A stretch of 64,000 bases of DNA from positions 1 through 64,000 of the forward strand of contig JAKFAO010000008.1 in NCBI GenBank assembly GCA_021527695.1, read 5' to 3'. The notes beneath the pieces were generated by a model. It was not told where the DNA came from. It saw nothing but the letters and a program-made list of their open reading frames with translations, and made no database searches. This document shows positions 31,808-44,188 of this stretch, piece after piece; positions within the stretch are counted from its first letter, which is position 1; every line of letters begins with the position of its first letter. The DNA is from Naematelia aurantialba (lineage: Eukaryota; Basidiomycota; Tremellomycetes; Tremellales; Naemateliaceae). A program made the position numbers and the translations under genes.

Positions 31808-33110
31808 CTAGGCAGTAAGGCCCTTGTGCATATACGTAGGTCCAACCACCTCGTAAGGGTATTTTTCCCGCCAAAAGGCAGCAATCTCCCTTCTCGTGCA
31901 GACCCAAACGTCCTCTTTTGAAACAATGTACGCCATGAAACGCTTCAATGCCATGATACGTCCGGGCTTGCAGACAAAGCGGTTGTGCATTGCAATCGTC
32001 CTGAGAGAGGGTCAATGCAATCCTAGAGTGAACACGCGCTCTCACATCATCTTAGGTGCGCCTGCCTCTCCCTCTGCGTATAGCTGGTCGAATTCCGCCT
32101 TGAGCATCTCGAACCAGTCGTCTGGAGCGGAAACACCTGCACCAGAAGCGACAAAGACTGCACCGATGGTGAGTAGAACCCATACGATATGGAGGAATCA
32201 CATACATCGATGATCGTTGGTGCACAGGGAGTACGGGATCATCAACATTCCCTTGTCCTCCCCTCCGTGCACGGCAGCCACTGGGTCCGGGATCCAGTAT
32301 GGTTCATCGGAAGAGTAACAGTCACTGCAATATAAGAGCGGGATGCCTCGCTCTTTGTGGACCTATTTGCGTGTGAGCGCAGCGGCTCCGCCGCACGAAC
32401 AGGTTGGCTAACCTCGGCTCTGGCCAGCTTCATGCTGATCGTCCCTGTTCCAACAAACCAACCGGTAGGCACGTCTGTCAACCCAGTCGTCGCTTGCAAT
32501 CTGTCAAACGATTTGTGAATATGAGCTTTGGCCTCGGCCAGGTTGTCCCCGTGGATACGCCATCGGTTGCCGTGACATGCAATCTGAATGTCTCAGTGGT
32601 CGGCTTAATAATTCGCCTCACCTCATGCCCATCGTCGACGAGCATTTTCGGATACGGTCCGCTGGTCTCAAAGGCTCGGGCACACGTCCATGTGGTCCAC
32701 TTCCAGCCATATTGGCGGAACAACTTGATCAAGCGGGGAAGACCTTGTCGAATGCCGTACTCAAACTGGCCGTATGAGGTCAGGCGGACGATCTCCGAGG
32801 TCGCGACAAGCTCACCATGTCCTCCACGAGGCCATCGCGCTTCCCTCCAGAGGTCGCTTTCCTGTCGTAGTGCAGCTCGTGCAAAGAGTCGCAGCTCTGC
32901 TGGTCTCCATTCCAAGGCGTGTGTTCGGCACCCCTATGACCAAAGTCAGCAGTGTCATGGGGAGGCATCGTAGTCGATACTGTTGACATACTCTTCATAA
33001 TTGAGGACGAAAGATACGGCGATCTTCTTTCCACCTGGCCACAGCTCCTTCTCTGGCTTGAGGCCGTAGCCAACATAGTCACGAGGTGGTACCCAGTACT
33101 GCGTCGCCAT
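31808..33110 (-). CDS. Polysaccharide deacetylase/PuuE-like hydrolase (copy 1)
   Basis: 337-residue member of the NodB-fold deacetylase family, in the intracellular PuuE (allantoinase-like) branch. Exons 33110-32992, 32933-32816, 32765-32622, 32583-32413, 32362-32206, 32157-32046, 32000-31808. It opens with PPRDYVGYG and WPGGKKIAVSFVLNYEEG, then FEYGIRQGLPRLIKLFRQYGW, and the metal-site motif GHEIACHGNRWRIHG with the expected His. Later DCYSSDEPYWIPDP and MTIAMHNRFVCKPGR match the C-terminal family blocks. No signal peptide. In bacteria PuuE hydrolyses allantoin; other members act on unknown amides. It is divergent from a second copy 242 bp away, implying shared control. Confidence 0.85.
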
Positions 33111-33352
33111 GATGAGGGGTCGCGGTGGGATCGGCTGGGCGAATGTACGGGTGTAGTTCTAGATTGCACCCCTCCTCAGCAAGCTATTCATTATCGGAAG
33201 CCGCTCCCGGTACAGGCAGCTTCAGCAACGGCCAAATCCGTTCTAGTGGATATCTTCCGGCTCGGCAACTCTCTCCGTCTCACGCAAGGGAAGGGGGGTT
33301 CTGTGCATGCATATCGCATCTTGACAGTCACGACTGTTGTGTAGTGTGCAGC
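33111..33352. promoter_or_regulatory. Bidirectional promoter of the deacetylase pair
   Basis: 242 bp separate the two ATGs, so both genes must be driven from here. No strong TATA element is visible on either strand. Confidence 0.55.
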
Positions 33353-34667
33353 ATGACGGCTGGCAAGTACGACGAAGAGTGGCTCGAGCGCGAGTTCATC
33401 GGCTATGGCTTTGACATGGTTGATCCCAAATGGCCGGGTGGGGCAAAGGTCTGCGTCAGCTTTGTAGTTCAGTACTATATGGGAGCCGTGAGTTGGCTTC
33501 GGGCTACGGCGCTGCCTCCCTGCTGACACAATCAGGAACTTAATGTTCTGGAGGGCGACCCAACATGCTGCGCAGACTACCTCGAGATCCCTAAGGTTTC
33601 CCCCATTCCTGGCCGCAGCGAGAGCAATGAAATGATGTACGAGTTTGGTGCGCGAGAAGGGGTGCCGAGGCTGCTGAATCTGTTCAAGAAGTGAGTTTTG
33701 AGGTCGGCGCCGTACGCGGGTCACTGATGAGAACTACAGACATGATGTACTCGTCACCTGGAACGTGTGTGAGTGTTATGAAGAGCGATGCGGAACGCAT
33801 ACTGAGAGCAACACCAGTCACTAGGGCTATTGAAAAAGAACCATACTGGGTGAAACCTATCCTGGATTCTGGAGCCGAGATCTCCTGTGGCGGGCATCGA
33901 TACCGGGATAATCTTTACGTTGACCCGGAAGAGGAAGACCGCTTGATCGAAAAGAGCATCGACACCATCCAGGAGATTACCGGGGACAAGACGTTGCCCA
34001 AGGGTCGGTCCTTGTAGCATGCTCCAAAACGTCTCAAACGCTCATGAGTGCAGGTTGGCTCGTCGAGCGCCGGTCTAACCTGTCCATCAAGCTGTACTCG
34101 TTGGAACATGCCAAGCGTAAACTCCCCCTTGTGTATTCCTCAGACTCCTGCCAGGACGATCTCCCATATTGGGTGCCTTCGCCCACCAAGTCCGGCGGTC
34201 TGCTCATGATCCCCTTCTCCTATGACTGCACCGACCTACGCTTCAACATGCGGGGCTCGGGCTGGGCTAGTCCAAAGGACTACTTTTTGCATCTGGTACG
34301 CCACACCGAGCCAGTCATCCCTGGCGAGTCTGATGCGCCACAGCGTGACACCTTTGACTGCCTATACGAAGAAGGAGAGCGCGGAGAGCCAAAGATGATG
34401 ACAGTGTTGCTTCACCCTCATATCATCGGTCGGCCTAATAGGACCCTGTGGCTCGAGGAGTAAGCAGAATCGACATTTTTGGGTCTATAGGTGTCGTTTG
34501 CTGACATTTGCAGATTCATCAAGTATGTCCGGTCCAAATCGGATGCGTGGATAGCACGTCGTATCGACATTGCAGAGCACTGGCAGAAGACGCATCCGTA
34601 CGATCCAAAGACGGCGTTTGGGCAAACTCCAGTGCCAGAGTGCGGTCAAATCCATATCCCCTTATGA
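33353..34667 (+). CDS. Polysaccharide deacetylase/PuuE-like hydrolase (copy 2, altered metal motif)
   Basis: 308-residue paralogue of the divergent neighbour. Exons 33353-33487, 33536-33690, 33740-33772, 33825-34003, 34054-34459, 34514-34667; the third exon has only 33 nt. Shared blocks are IGYGFDM, WPGGAKVCVSF, GAELNVLEGDP, YEFGAREGVPRLLNLFKK and DSCQDDLPYWVPSP. The segment matching CHGNRW of copy 1 reads CGGHRYRD, so the first metal-ligand His position is Gly and a His appears two positions later. This may alter or abolish metal binding. The C-terminal half otherwise keeps MMTVLLHPHIIGRPNRTLW. No signal peptide. The donor after exon 3 (GTGTTA) is chosen to keep frame and the NVCEAIEKEPYW match. 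Confidence 0.83.
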
Positions 34668-36197
34668 TCTGGCATGAATCTGTGCACAACCAACCAGTTT
34701 CGATGACGCTACGTTTCGGAGATCACTGCCTATGTCTGGAGCGGGGCAATGAGCCTGCTGCACTCGTTGTTATAGGGTACATGCGGGTCATGATATGGTC
34801 GGCGACTCTGTCAAGACGATACATATCGGTTCTTGTTGCCCACTAAAATGGCCTACTCACTTTCTAAAAAATATCAAACGCGAGGTGGTTTGACTTCGGC
34901 TCTGTCCCCTTGCACAGAGCCGCTGCAATTTCTGAACGGACGCAGTGGTAAGGAAAGGTCCATCGCTACATGTCGTGTATATCGCTACTATATCGCTACT
35001 ACCGGCCCGTGTTTGGACTTATTCATAGCGAGTCACAGGCCACTCTTCAGTCTCCAACTCAACAGCACGGGATGGGGATGATGCAGATATCGCAAGGGCA
35101 TGGTAGGATGGCTAACAGGGAAGCGCAATGGTCAGCTGAGGCTCAAGTGCATCGACATAGGACGATGGCGAACGTGTACGGGAGTTGCCCGGAAATAGTA
35201 CCGACGATATGCGAGGGGAGAGAGGTGGAGACAGGAGGTAGAAGTGGCAAATGGAGCGTAACAGAGCATGACAGCAGGAAACGGAGCATGACAAAAGCAA
35301 CACTCACGCAAACCGCAGAATTTACCTGCAGGGTCATATCAAACCGGTAAAGGGAAACAAAGCATCAGCATCGAGCACCATTGCTCCAACAAAGCGGGCC
35401 ACAGCAACGACATACCTGGGCATCCGCCCCGGAGACGCATAGGCTGGTCGGGCTGGCTGGACGCTTGCCCAGGAGTGGATGTGCCTGTCATGTCAGGTGC
35501 TTGTTCACAAGAACGAGAATTGGAGAAGAGAACACACTCATGTTTGCTCTGGCAGTGGGCTGTTTGGCGATAGGCGGCGCCTGGATGGTCGGCTGGAGCT
35601 GTGTGCTTGGATACTTTGCCTCCATGTTGGGGTGTGTGTGTAGAGTCAATTAATGGAGGTTGGAGATGGAATTGCTGATGGAACACGGGATTTCCAAAAA
35701 GAAATGGGCCTTGGGGGGGGGGGAATGAAGAAGAAGAGTTCGCAGCAGGTGTTAGCAAAGAAGAAAGCAGCAAAAACACCATGACGTCAGGAACGAACCG
35801 GTGCGTACGGGCACGTGGAAGGGGGATCCACCATTAGGCCTGCAAGCCTGGTAACACGCCTTTTCTGATCATGTATAGGCCCGCACGACGCTTCCCTTGG
35901 TCTGCACCTCACTCTCGTCTTCTCGTTTTTGGACAGTTCTACAAAATCAGCCGGTGTCGCCTTGCAATAGCATATACATATCCCCACGTATCTCCGTCTT
36001 CTACCCAGCGAGCCAACCGTTCATCATTCCAGACTTGTGGTCAAAAATCTTCTCATTCCGACTCTGCGCTGCTCTTCGTTCTTACCACAGACCAGTCGAC
36101 CAATTCAAAACTTGCCGGACAGTGCCCTTGGCTCCACCTCTCTCGTCATCTCCTTCCCGCAGGCCCAATCTGGATATTATAGGACACGGATTGCGTG
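34668..36197. other. Gene-poor spacer between accessory and core regions
   Basis: 1.5 kb with no supported gene. Visible: a G11 run at 35713-35723, a purine-rich stretch at about 35200-35300 with repeated GGAAACGGAGCATGACA-like units, and a CT-rich, TATA-poor stretch before the eIF4E gene. It may hold the 5' UTR of that gene. Confidence 0.4.
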
Positions 36198-37555
36198 ATG
36201 ACGCAGAACGTCGCGACGCGCAGGACGTCGTCGTTGACGGGCTCGTCTAGGCTCGCGCTGTCGGTCGGGAAGGGTGCGAGCGCGAGTAATGGTGCGAACG
36301 GGAGGCATCCTTTGAAGCACGAGTGAGTGATCTATCTAAACGTTCTGGTCTGCAGGTTCGTGGCTGCGGTTATTTGCTTTTGCAACCAAGGTATTGTGCC
36401 TACCGCTGGCGAGCCCGAGGGTCCTTCGTTTACACGTTCTTTGTCCTGTCTATCGTTCTTCGTCTGCGTCTGTCAGGTAAAGGGGCAGATAACGTATAGC
36501 TTCATGACTTGCTTGCATCAAGATCCCAGCGATACCTTGTCGCAGAGAGAGGATGTCTTCGCCCACAGCCGAGTTTCACCGCTGACGACGCAGATGGTCA
36601 ATATCCTACGTGTACCGACCACCTGGAGCCAAGGTGGAATATGAGAAAGAGATTCGTAGGGTTGCAACCTTCGGCTCGGTATGTCATGTTCCAAACTCCA
36701 CTGGCTGCTCGCGCGTCTCCTTTACAAACATTAGGATCTTGTCCTTGCGTGCGGAGCTGATATGCCCAGATCGAATCTTTCCTCCAGCTCTATTCACATC
36801 TCACGCCACCAAACGAGCTGCCAGCGGTGACCGATCTCTTAGTCTTCCTCGGTCGAATAGGGCGGCCTGGCGTCTGGGAGGAGATGCGAGAGTGGGTGTT
36901 TCATATCGCTTGACGGCCTCGCTGACCTTACGTCTGCTCTCGTCTCGACTTGCTTGCCCCCCTTCCATCACCATGCTGACATCAATCGCCGCTTGTTTGT
37001 CGGTCTCCTCTGCCGAATTAGTGGTGGCAAATTCACCCTCCGCCTCTTGAAACCCATCACACCCCTACTTTTCGAGTCTCTCGTTCTTGCACTCATCGGC
37101 GATCAATTTGAGGAATCGGATGCAGTCGTGGGATGTGTGTTGAGTGTGAGGGATAGAGAGGACATTCTGAGTCTGTGGGTGGAAGAGGAGGCAGATGGAG
37201 TTCGGAGTGGTGCATTGAGGTACGTGTCTTGCCGTGCCGATAGACATCGAAAGCTGAGTGGCCGTCCAGAGAGAAGATCCTCACATTATTGAACCTCCCA
37301 TCTGCGACCATGTGCGAATACCGGTCGAATCGGGCACTGCTCGAGGCAACAGCTTACAAACCAGGGGAGGGGGCAGTCTCAAACGGACACGCGCCTGGAT
37401 CAGCCACTGTTAGAGGGCATGCCGGTCACGGCCAGCAGCATCATGGTGACCGAGAGCGGGATCGGGACCGAGAGCGCGGAACCGCCAATGGAGGTGTGCC
37501 AGGAGGGGAGCGGGGATTCAAGGGGTGGGGCAATGGGCCTCGAGCCCGTGACTAG
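36198..37555 (+). CDS. eIF4E-family cap-binding protein, class-II (4EHP)-like
   Basis: 271-residue translation initiation factor 4E relative, predicted to bind the mRNA 5' cap in the cytosol. Exons 36198-36322, 36594-36678, 36770-36891, 37022-37219, 37270-37555; the first intron is 271 nt, the longest in the window. The core starts HPLKHEW (the first cap-region Trp is kept). The residue aligned to Trp56 is Tyr in VEYEKEI, as in class II proteins. VWEE keeps the cap-stacking Trp102/Glu103 pair, and EDILSLW keeps Trp166. In the dorsal helix the usual SVEEFW reads SIESFL, so Trp73, which anchors eIF4G and 4E-BPs, is replaced by Leu. LALIGDQFEE and VLSVRDREDI are clear family blocks. The tail after residue 210 is Gly/Arg/Asp-rich and unstructured. 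The precise class assignment rests on hand alignment. Confidence 0.87.
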
Positions 37556-37880
37556 CATGCATGCAACGCATATATCATGTTCTGTTAAAGGATCATGGAA
37601 TTGGACAGAGCCGTAATAGCTTCCGACAAGGCCACGGGATACTACCGAAAATCCAGCGAGCGCGGGTGGAGGTGGCAGGGATCTAACTAGATATCACGGA
37701 TGGACGAGCGTTGTCTTCCTACAAACTCGGGGACACAAGCAACTACCAACTGGAGTATCCAACGCTCGGGGGTGGAGCTGAGACGCCGGCAGATCCATTC
37801 TTGACGGTCCAGTCAAGCTGTAGTGTTGAGACTGTGGTCACTCGTACTTGCCTCCACCAAACAGTGGAATAAGGGGGACG
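37556..37880. other. Intergenic, no gene seen
   Basis: 325 bp between eIF4E and the LtrA-like gene; minus-strand open frames at 37813-38140 overlap the first exon of the latter and have no motif. Confidence 0.4.
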
Positions 37881-40800
37881 ATGGAGGGTGATGCGCAGTC
37901 GAATGCGCGCTCCGTGTCGGGGAGGGCGCCAACCGGCGTACGCGAAACAGGTGAGTGATCCCTAGGCCATGAGCGCGGGAACCGAAGTTGGCCACCTGAG
38001 CGTGGTAGACATGCCTCCTTCCCTCGCCTACATCGCAAACGGAAGTTAACAGAGCAGTGCGGATGGTTGCGTCTCGGGATGATGGGACCGTCAAGCCGTC
38101 GGCGCCAGTGCCAGGCAATGGGTGAGCATTGATACCTCACCTCTCTCTGCGAGCGGTTTCATCCCCCGCTCGACAGCTTGCGCCCACTTGCTACCACCTC
38201 GCCTACCCATCGTGACCTCGTTTCCTTACCCATTTTGGGCTCGTCTCTTCGTTTCACGATATCTTCTCTTCGGGCAGCCTGTTATCAGTTGTTCGACGAC
38301 CCAACAGGAGCTAATAACTCTCGATCCAGACCGTCACCCGTTACCGAAGCGGAAAAACCAACAAGTCTGCAGACCCCCTCGCCCTACCGTTCACCCACTT
38401 TAGTGTCGTCACGCAAACCATCTGACCTCCGACAAACAAGCACCATGACCTCGCGCTCGTCTCGGCACGGGTCAATCAAGCATGGCGCACATCATAAGCG
38501 AATGAAAAAGCTGCCTTTCATCCGGTACCCCAAGCACTTAGCGGAAGGGCAGACAGAGGAGGACGTGAGCGGTTGGCTGGACGAGGAGGACGAGGCATCC
38601 GAATGGCTGAATCTGCTGTACGGTATGTGTTTCCAGAGGGTCCACTGATCAGTCAACGGAAGCGACATGCACTTGGGTATCTATACCTGACAAAGCCAAC
38701 AGATCTCGCCGTCGTCGCTGTCCTCACGGTCTTCTCGTCCACCCACGAGCTGAGCGAACCCTACGCCATCCCCATCTTTCTATCGTGAGCCGCCGCTTCA
38801 CATGCTTGTCTTTGCTGGCTGCTGAATTCAACCTCTTCTGTAGCTACTTTGCCGTTCTTTCCTGGCTATGGACCTCACAGGTGAGTTTCCCTTGCGTTAT
38901 TCAGCTGAATCACGGCTAGGTGTACTATGACATCCGCTTCCAGGTACGCTCTACAGACTCAATTGATACCACATTCTTCCGATTCCCGTCATTGAAGAGA
39001 CAGAGGTGCGAGACTGATATCTTCCCAGGCGGAGGATGGCTGGCATCGATGGGTCAAGTCTCTGCAGCTTGTCCTGTTCGTATACATCGGCGCCGCCAGT
39101 GGCAACTGGGACCCCGGTAGCATTCGAGATCCTGGCAGCATACCAGACGTCAGTCAGGCGGACTACACCACTCACAGTACGTCCTCGCCACTCGACTTAT
39201 GAGGGCAACCTTCCCCCGCGATCGTCCCACTCCTTTCTGCAGCCGGAGTTGAGCTGATGAGGTCCCATGAGCAGTCGCTTCCATGGAGAGCTGGCAGACG
39301 GTGCTCATTGCATATATCGTATCGCGGGCTCTGCTGGCTATACAGTACATCATATGTGAGTGAGAGTCACCTCCAACCCCTCCTCCCTCTCTTCGTGCTG
39401 TCCGTGGGCAATCACGATGCCATTGCCTGCCGGAGCCGCAACTAAGGCCCGCGCAGCCGGTTTCATCGGCTGGCGTGCTGGGCGGAAGACGGTCGTCCAG
39501 CAATCCCAGGTGCTTGGCCTGTGCGCATCGATCATCTTGATTGTCCTCGCGGTAGCCATCCCAGGTCGTTCATCCGGCACGGTCATTGCCAAGGTGAGTA
39601 ACGATGGCTCTTGCTTTGCACATTCTTAAGATCATCAGATAGTGCTGTTCTACCTCGGCCTTGCGGCGGAGATCTTCTCAGGCTGGTTGCTATTCTATCG
39701 GCGGCTTGCCATTCACTCCAATACGCGGCAGATCGGGGCAAGGTATGTTCAACCGAACGAATGCGCCTCGTAAAATCATGTGTCTGTTTTGCTGATAGAC
39801 TAGATATGGCGCCTTCACACTGATCATTATGTGCGCCGTCGTGTCCTTCAGCTCCCGCACGACTGACAGATTTGTAGGGGCGAAGGATTCATCTCGATCA
39901 CGCGAGCTTTCAGTCTTGCTATTTCGGGGCTCTCAGATTCCAGTAGCACAACCTACGGCCAAGTCTGGCTTGGTCAGTGCAGATCCACGGATGAGGGTAC
40001 TATCTTGATATTCAACAGCAATCGGCATCGTCTATCTGCTCTGGTGCTTCCTGTTTTCTCGATTTCGGGTGGAGGACTCGGTCAATCCACGACGCGCAAT
40101 CGTATGGGAGAGCTTGCACTTTGCGCTCCATTTCTCCCTGCTGCTTCTCCTTGCGGCCCTTGTGGAGCGTACTCTTCTACTATCAACATGGTGGACCACT
40201 AACGGCTTGCAGAACGTCATTGTCATGTTTGCTTTCGCCGATGGCATTGCTACTGTCACAACCGAGTTTTCCCGCACCGCGGAACACCTTCATGCAGGGA
40301 CGTCACTCAACTCAACAGATGAAGCGGTTATCCATAGTTCTCTCAGTCGTTTGCCACTCATACCCAGGTAAGCGGAGATGCAACGCGTTTCTCCGTTCCC
40401 CTTCGTGGCCTTTGCGTTTCCCCCCTTGCCTGGGCGCAGCTCGCCATGCAGTGCTGATTGACCTAGTTACGAGGATGAATACGACTACCTCCTGGGCATC
40501 CACAATGATCCGGATCGGACCTGTGAGTATCGTTGGCACGTGTCTCCATAGCTGATCGCTAACCAACTCTTCCAGTGGATCCCGGAATCCTGATGTACCA
40601 ATACTACGGTCAAGCCATGATCCAAACCACCTCAGTATGTTGACTCGCTTGGTCGACGAGGCAACGACATTATTCTGACCGACCGCCCCCAGTCGTACGG
40701 CATAGATGTGTCGGATGAGATGCTCGACCTTGTACAACAGTTGTATGCCCTCAATACGACATTCACCAACGTTACAAGCGAGCAGGAAGCTAGATACGCT

Positions 40801-41370
40801 CAAGCGCAGGATCTGCTGTACGATGTGATTCAGACACCAGTAGATGACGAGCTGAGCGGGATCCTGTGGCTATTCCCTTCTGCGGTGAGCCAAAGCTATG
40901 ACAGACATCACCGTCAAGATCAGCTTACAGGCCGGTGCGGGTTGTTGCTTACGACTTTTCAGGGTGGCGTATTGGTGCTCTCGGCCTTGCGATCAATGAC
41001 ATGGTATCGTTATCCAACAATGTCGCACTGGATCATCCACGTTCCTCAACTGGTCATGGGCTTCGTGCTTGCCTTGCTGGGTCTACTGGATATTGGCAAA
41101 CACGCCATAAACGTACGCGCCGATCCCAGCGGGTATTTTAACAGCACGAATCCCATGTACCATGTCCTCGGCGCCGAGATGCCCATCGCCATTGTATTTC
41201 TCGTGTACTGGGTGGTCTGGGTGGGTACGGTTGTGGTGTTGGATATTAGACATCGCAGGAAGGGGGATATATTCGGGGATGACGCAGGAGACAAGGCGCA
41301 CAACGGAGAGACCGGAGCTGGTGGCCATGTCGTCCATCAGAGTGAGCCGGATCGCAATCGGCAGGAGTGA
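37881..41370 (+). CDS. LtrA-like (low temperature requirement A) membrane protein
   Basis: Polytopic membrane protein of about 605 residues, function unknown in fungi. Exons 37881-37950, 38308-38622, 38703-38784, 38844-38880, 38920-38943, 39029-39176, 39275-39355, 39457-39593, 39639-39742, 39804-39830, 39878-39972, 40019-40367, 40467-40522, 40576-40634, 40693-40884, 40963-41370. The family signature is DLAVVAVLTVFSSTHELS after a cytosolic Ser-rich N-terminus; later LIIMGEGFISITRAF is built over a 27-nt exon, and NGLQNVIVMFAFADG and two final helices (MGFVLALLGLL, IVFLVYWVVWVGTVVVL) follow. A possible extra in-frame exon at 38053-38121 (69 nt) has canonical borders. A shorter protein starting at the ATG at 38445 is also possible. 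The 39356-39456 and 40885-40962 introns are less certain than the rest. Confidence 0.8.
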
Positions 41371-41871
41371 GGCTGGGCGGAGGGAGATTCACAGTGAGGC
41401 GGGTTGGCTGGCGATCGAGCGGATATCAAGTTACCACATAAAGGAAGCCGGTATACTCGGTACTGTCGCTACGAGGCACGCTTGTATGTACGAATGGGGC
41501 TGAACCGAATGTCTTTGCAAGCGTTGGCGCTGTTTATGCTGGATGCTCAAGCAGAGTGTAGCCGTTGCAGCGCCAATGACGCCACGCTGCTGCGGATGTG
41601 TAGAGCCGGGATATCGGGACTTGTCAATGTCAACCCTGGCCCATGCGCCTCGTAGCGCCGACGAGTGTAGCTGCGAGAGGCGATGCACGATGTGCAATGT
41701 ATCGCCCTAGTATTCATCGATGTGTTGCCACTACCTGACTGGATGCGGATGCGACCTGTACGACTGTAGTGCTCGTTACCCCTCGCTTCGCAGCTGCCTT
41801 GGAGCCAATACTGAGGGATCGCGCCGTCGGCGATTCGGTGGATCGGGTCTACACCATCTTGCGACTTCAGG
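41371..41871. other. Intergenic, no gene seen
   Basis: 501 bp of spacer; overlapping short frames on both strands lack motifs. A 42-codon frame entering the amidase from upstream is out of phase with it. Confidence 0.4.
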
Positions 41872-44188
41872 ATGGGGGATCTCATTGCGGGCACGATCGA
41901 CCTGCTTGCCACAACGATGGAGGATCTGGTCGGCGCTTTGGACAGGGGAGAGACGACGAGCGAGGCGCTGGTGCTGGGTTACCTGAGTCAGTCGCCTTCC
42001 TCTGTCCATATGAGCTTTGCGTCGCTCAGTCGCGCATGTAGGGATTGCAAGGCTATGGACATTGACTGACATGCCTCCAGAACGGATAGAGGTAGACAAT
42101 AGGCAGGGGCTGGAGCTACGCGCTGTCCTGCAGACAGCACCATCCGAGGAAGGTACGTCCAGCGCGGAGGGTAGAGCACACCACGATCTCTTCAAGGAAC
42201 CACTTTCGCACAGAGGCATTCCCTCGGGGATCGATGTCTTGGGAGATGAGTATCTTGCAACGAGGGTCTCGGCCTGATGACAACATAGTGCTCAGCATTG
42301 CCCGGAAGCTCGACGACGAGCGGCGTGCTGGAAAGACAAGGTCGAACCTACACGGCATGGTGGTGCTTCTCAAGTGAGATTTGAACTCAATGTCCTTGAT
42401 GGCTGGATAACCAGGACGAGGCAGCCGCCACTGGGAAGAGGGTGAGGTTGATGGACGGAACAGGGACTGCATTGCAACGGGCCCCGAACTTGGGATGGAG
42501 ACGACGGCAGGGACGAATGCTCTGCGTGAGTCGGCCAGAGACGCTGTCGAGCCCCAACGCCATTCATCCTCCTGTGCCAATCCCTTTGCGGGTGGTGGCA
42601 CCATGGGAACCAGCTAGCTGACGAAACTAAAGTGGGCTGCACTCCACCCAAGAATGCACACGTAGTGGACAAGCTACTCGCCGCTGGGATCTTAAGTGAG
42701 TTCCAGCAGCAGGGAGTTCATGTTGGTCCCTGCCAGCATACTGACAAGACCGGCCGGCAGTCATAGGCAAGGCCAACATGACAGTCCTGAATGGGGCTCT
42801 GGGGACTGGACTGAAGTCGGGCTGGTCCCCCCGTGGCGGACAGGCCAAGACAGCTTATGGGCGTTTCGATCCAGGGGGATCCAGCACTGGCTCAGCTGTA
42901 GGAACGAGCATGGGGTTCTGCGGTGCGGGTATCGGAGCCGAGACAGACGGGAGTCTGGTGAGTTTGCGTCGTCGACGTTCACTCTACCTGAAAGTGTTGT
43001 GCACCGCAACGTGCACCGGACGTGGGCAGCGCATGGCCGACAGTGTCCCGCACCTGAGCGCACATCTTGGGAGCAATGTCGGAGAGGGGTCAGCTGACTG
43101 ACGCCTAGGTCTCGCCGACTCGGGTGGCAGCGCTCTATGGACTCAAGCCAACCGTTGGCCTCGTCAGCACCAGGGGAGTCATTGGTATTACGTGAGCCGA
43201 CAGAAATCGCCCGGCAAGAATCGCGAGCAGAGCTGACCTGCATGTGCGGGTAGACCAAGACAGGACTCGCTCGGACCTATATGCAAATCGCCTTGGGACG
43301 TTGCAGCTCTTCTCTCAGTCATGGTTGAGACACCCCACGACTACACTCAGTACACCTCGACGACATGCAATGTCTCTTCGTTGCGTCTGGGCATCCCCCG
43401 TGTCAACTTTGAGCCCGACAAGCACGGTGCAGACGTCGAGACCTTTCCCGATGTCCCGGCACTGGAAGCACAGGCAAGACGCCTGTTTGCGGATGCCCTA
43501 GAGCAGCTTGGAGCAGTGGTGGACGCAGTGGTCGATCCTGCGGATATACCTGGTGCCGGAGAGCTGGGACAAGTGCAAGATGATGCCGAGGGAGAGTGGG
43601 CGGGTAGACGCGACTTGCCATTCTGCGTCGACGCATACGAACAGTATCAGGAGTACTTCAAAGGCCTCCAAGGAGGACCGATCAAGAGTCTGGAAGACTT
43701 GATAAAATGGCATGACGCACATCCTGTGGGTTTCACTCGCAATGGCTGTGGAGGGGACGCTGCGCCCGAGTCGCTGACCAGTCAGGATCGATCGTTTATC
43801 GATCCATCGAATCCTGCACGGCAGAGTTTCCTCGAGCACACGGCATACACTATAGGCGCTCCCGTACAGGGCTATCAAGAAGCGCTCGACAAGCTTCAGC
43901 GCATCACCGACAATGTTCTAGCTACACTGAACAAGGATCGCCTGGACGTGCTCGTCTTTCCCAGCGGGTTCGGCGGAGCAGGCACTTGGGCGGCACACAT
44001 GGCTGCACCGGGCGGCTTGCCAGTGGTACGCCGAGCCCTGTTCTGGGACCATGCTGGTCGCAGTTGTTCAAGGGGTGCTGACGAGACAGGCTGCTGTGCC
44101 GCTTGGCCTGCTCGGTAATGGAGAGCCGTTTGGACTGTATATGCTCGCGCGAAGGCACGACGATGGCAAGCTCCTGAACATCATGTAA
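41872..44188 (+). CDS. Amidase-signature family hydrolase
   Basis: 515-residue amidase cleaving carbon-nitrogen amide bonds. Exons 41872-41986, 42081-42152, 42289-42373, 42464-42525, 42633-42695, 42761-42957, 43109-43191, 43254-44025, 44090-44188. The Ser-cisSer-Lys triad is present: Lys 91 in VVLLKDCIATG (completed over an intron), Ser 173 in GGSSTGSAVG and the nucleophile Ser 197 in ETDGSLVSPTRVAALYGLKP. The final exon supplies LPVAAVPLGLLGNGEPFGLYML, typical of the family end, using a 64-nt intron with a CTGAC branch site. No signal peptide or membrane segment. Introns of 94-136 nt are longer than in neighbours. Substrate unknown; a nitrogen-scavenging role is plausible. Confidence 0.88.

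Noticed and set aside
40312..40803. 163-codon minus-strand open frame
   Set aside because: Antisense to exons of the LtrA-like gene; no motif.
42370..42430. tRNA-like T-arm (GAGTTCAAATCTC on the minus strand)
   Set aside because: No matching acceptor stem, D-arm or anticodon arm at the right distance; the sequence is an intron of the amidase gene.
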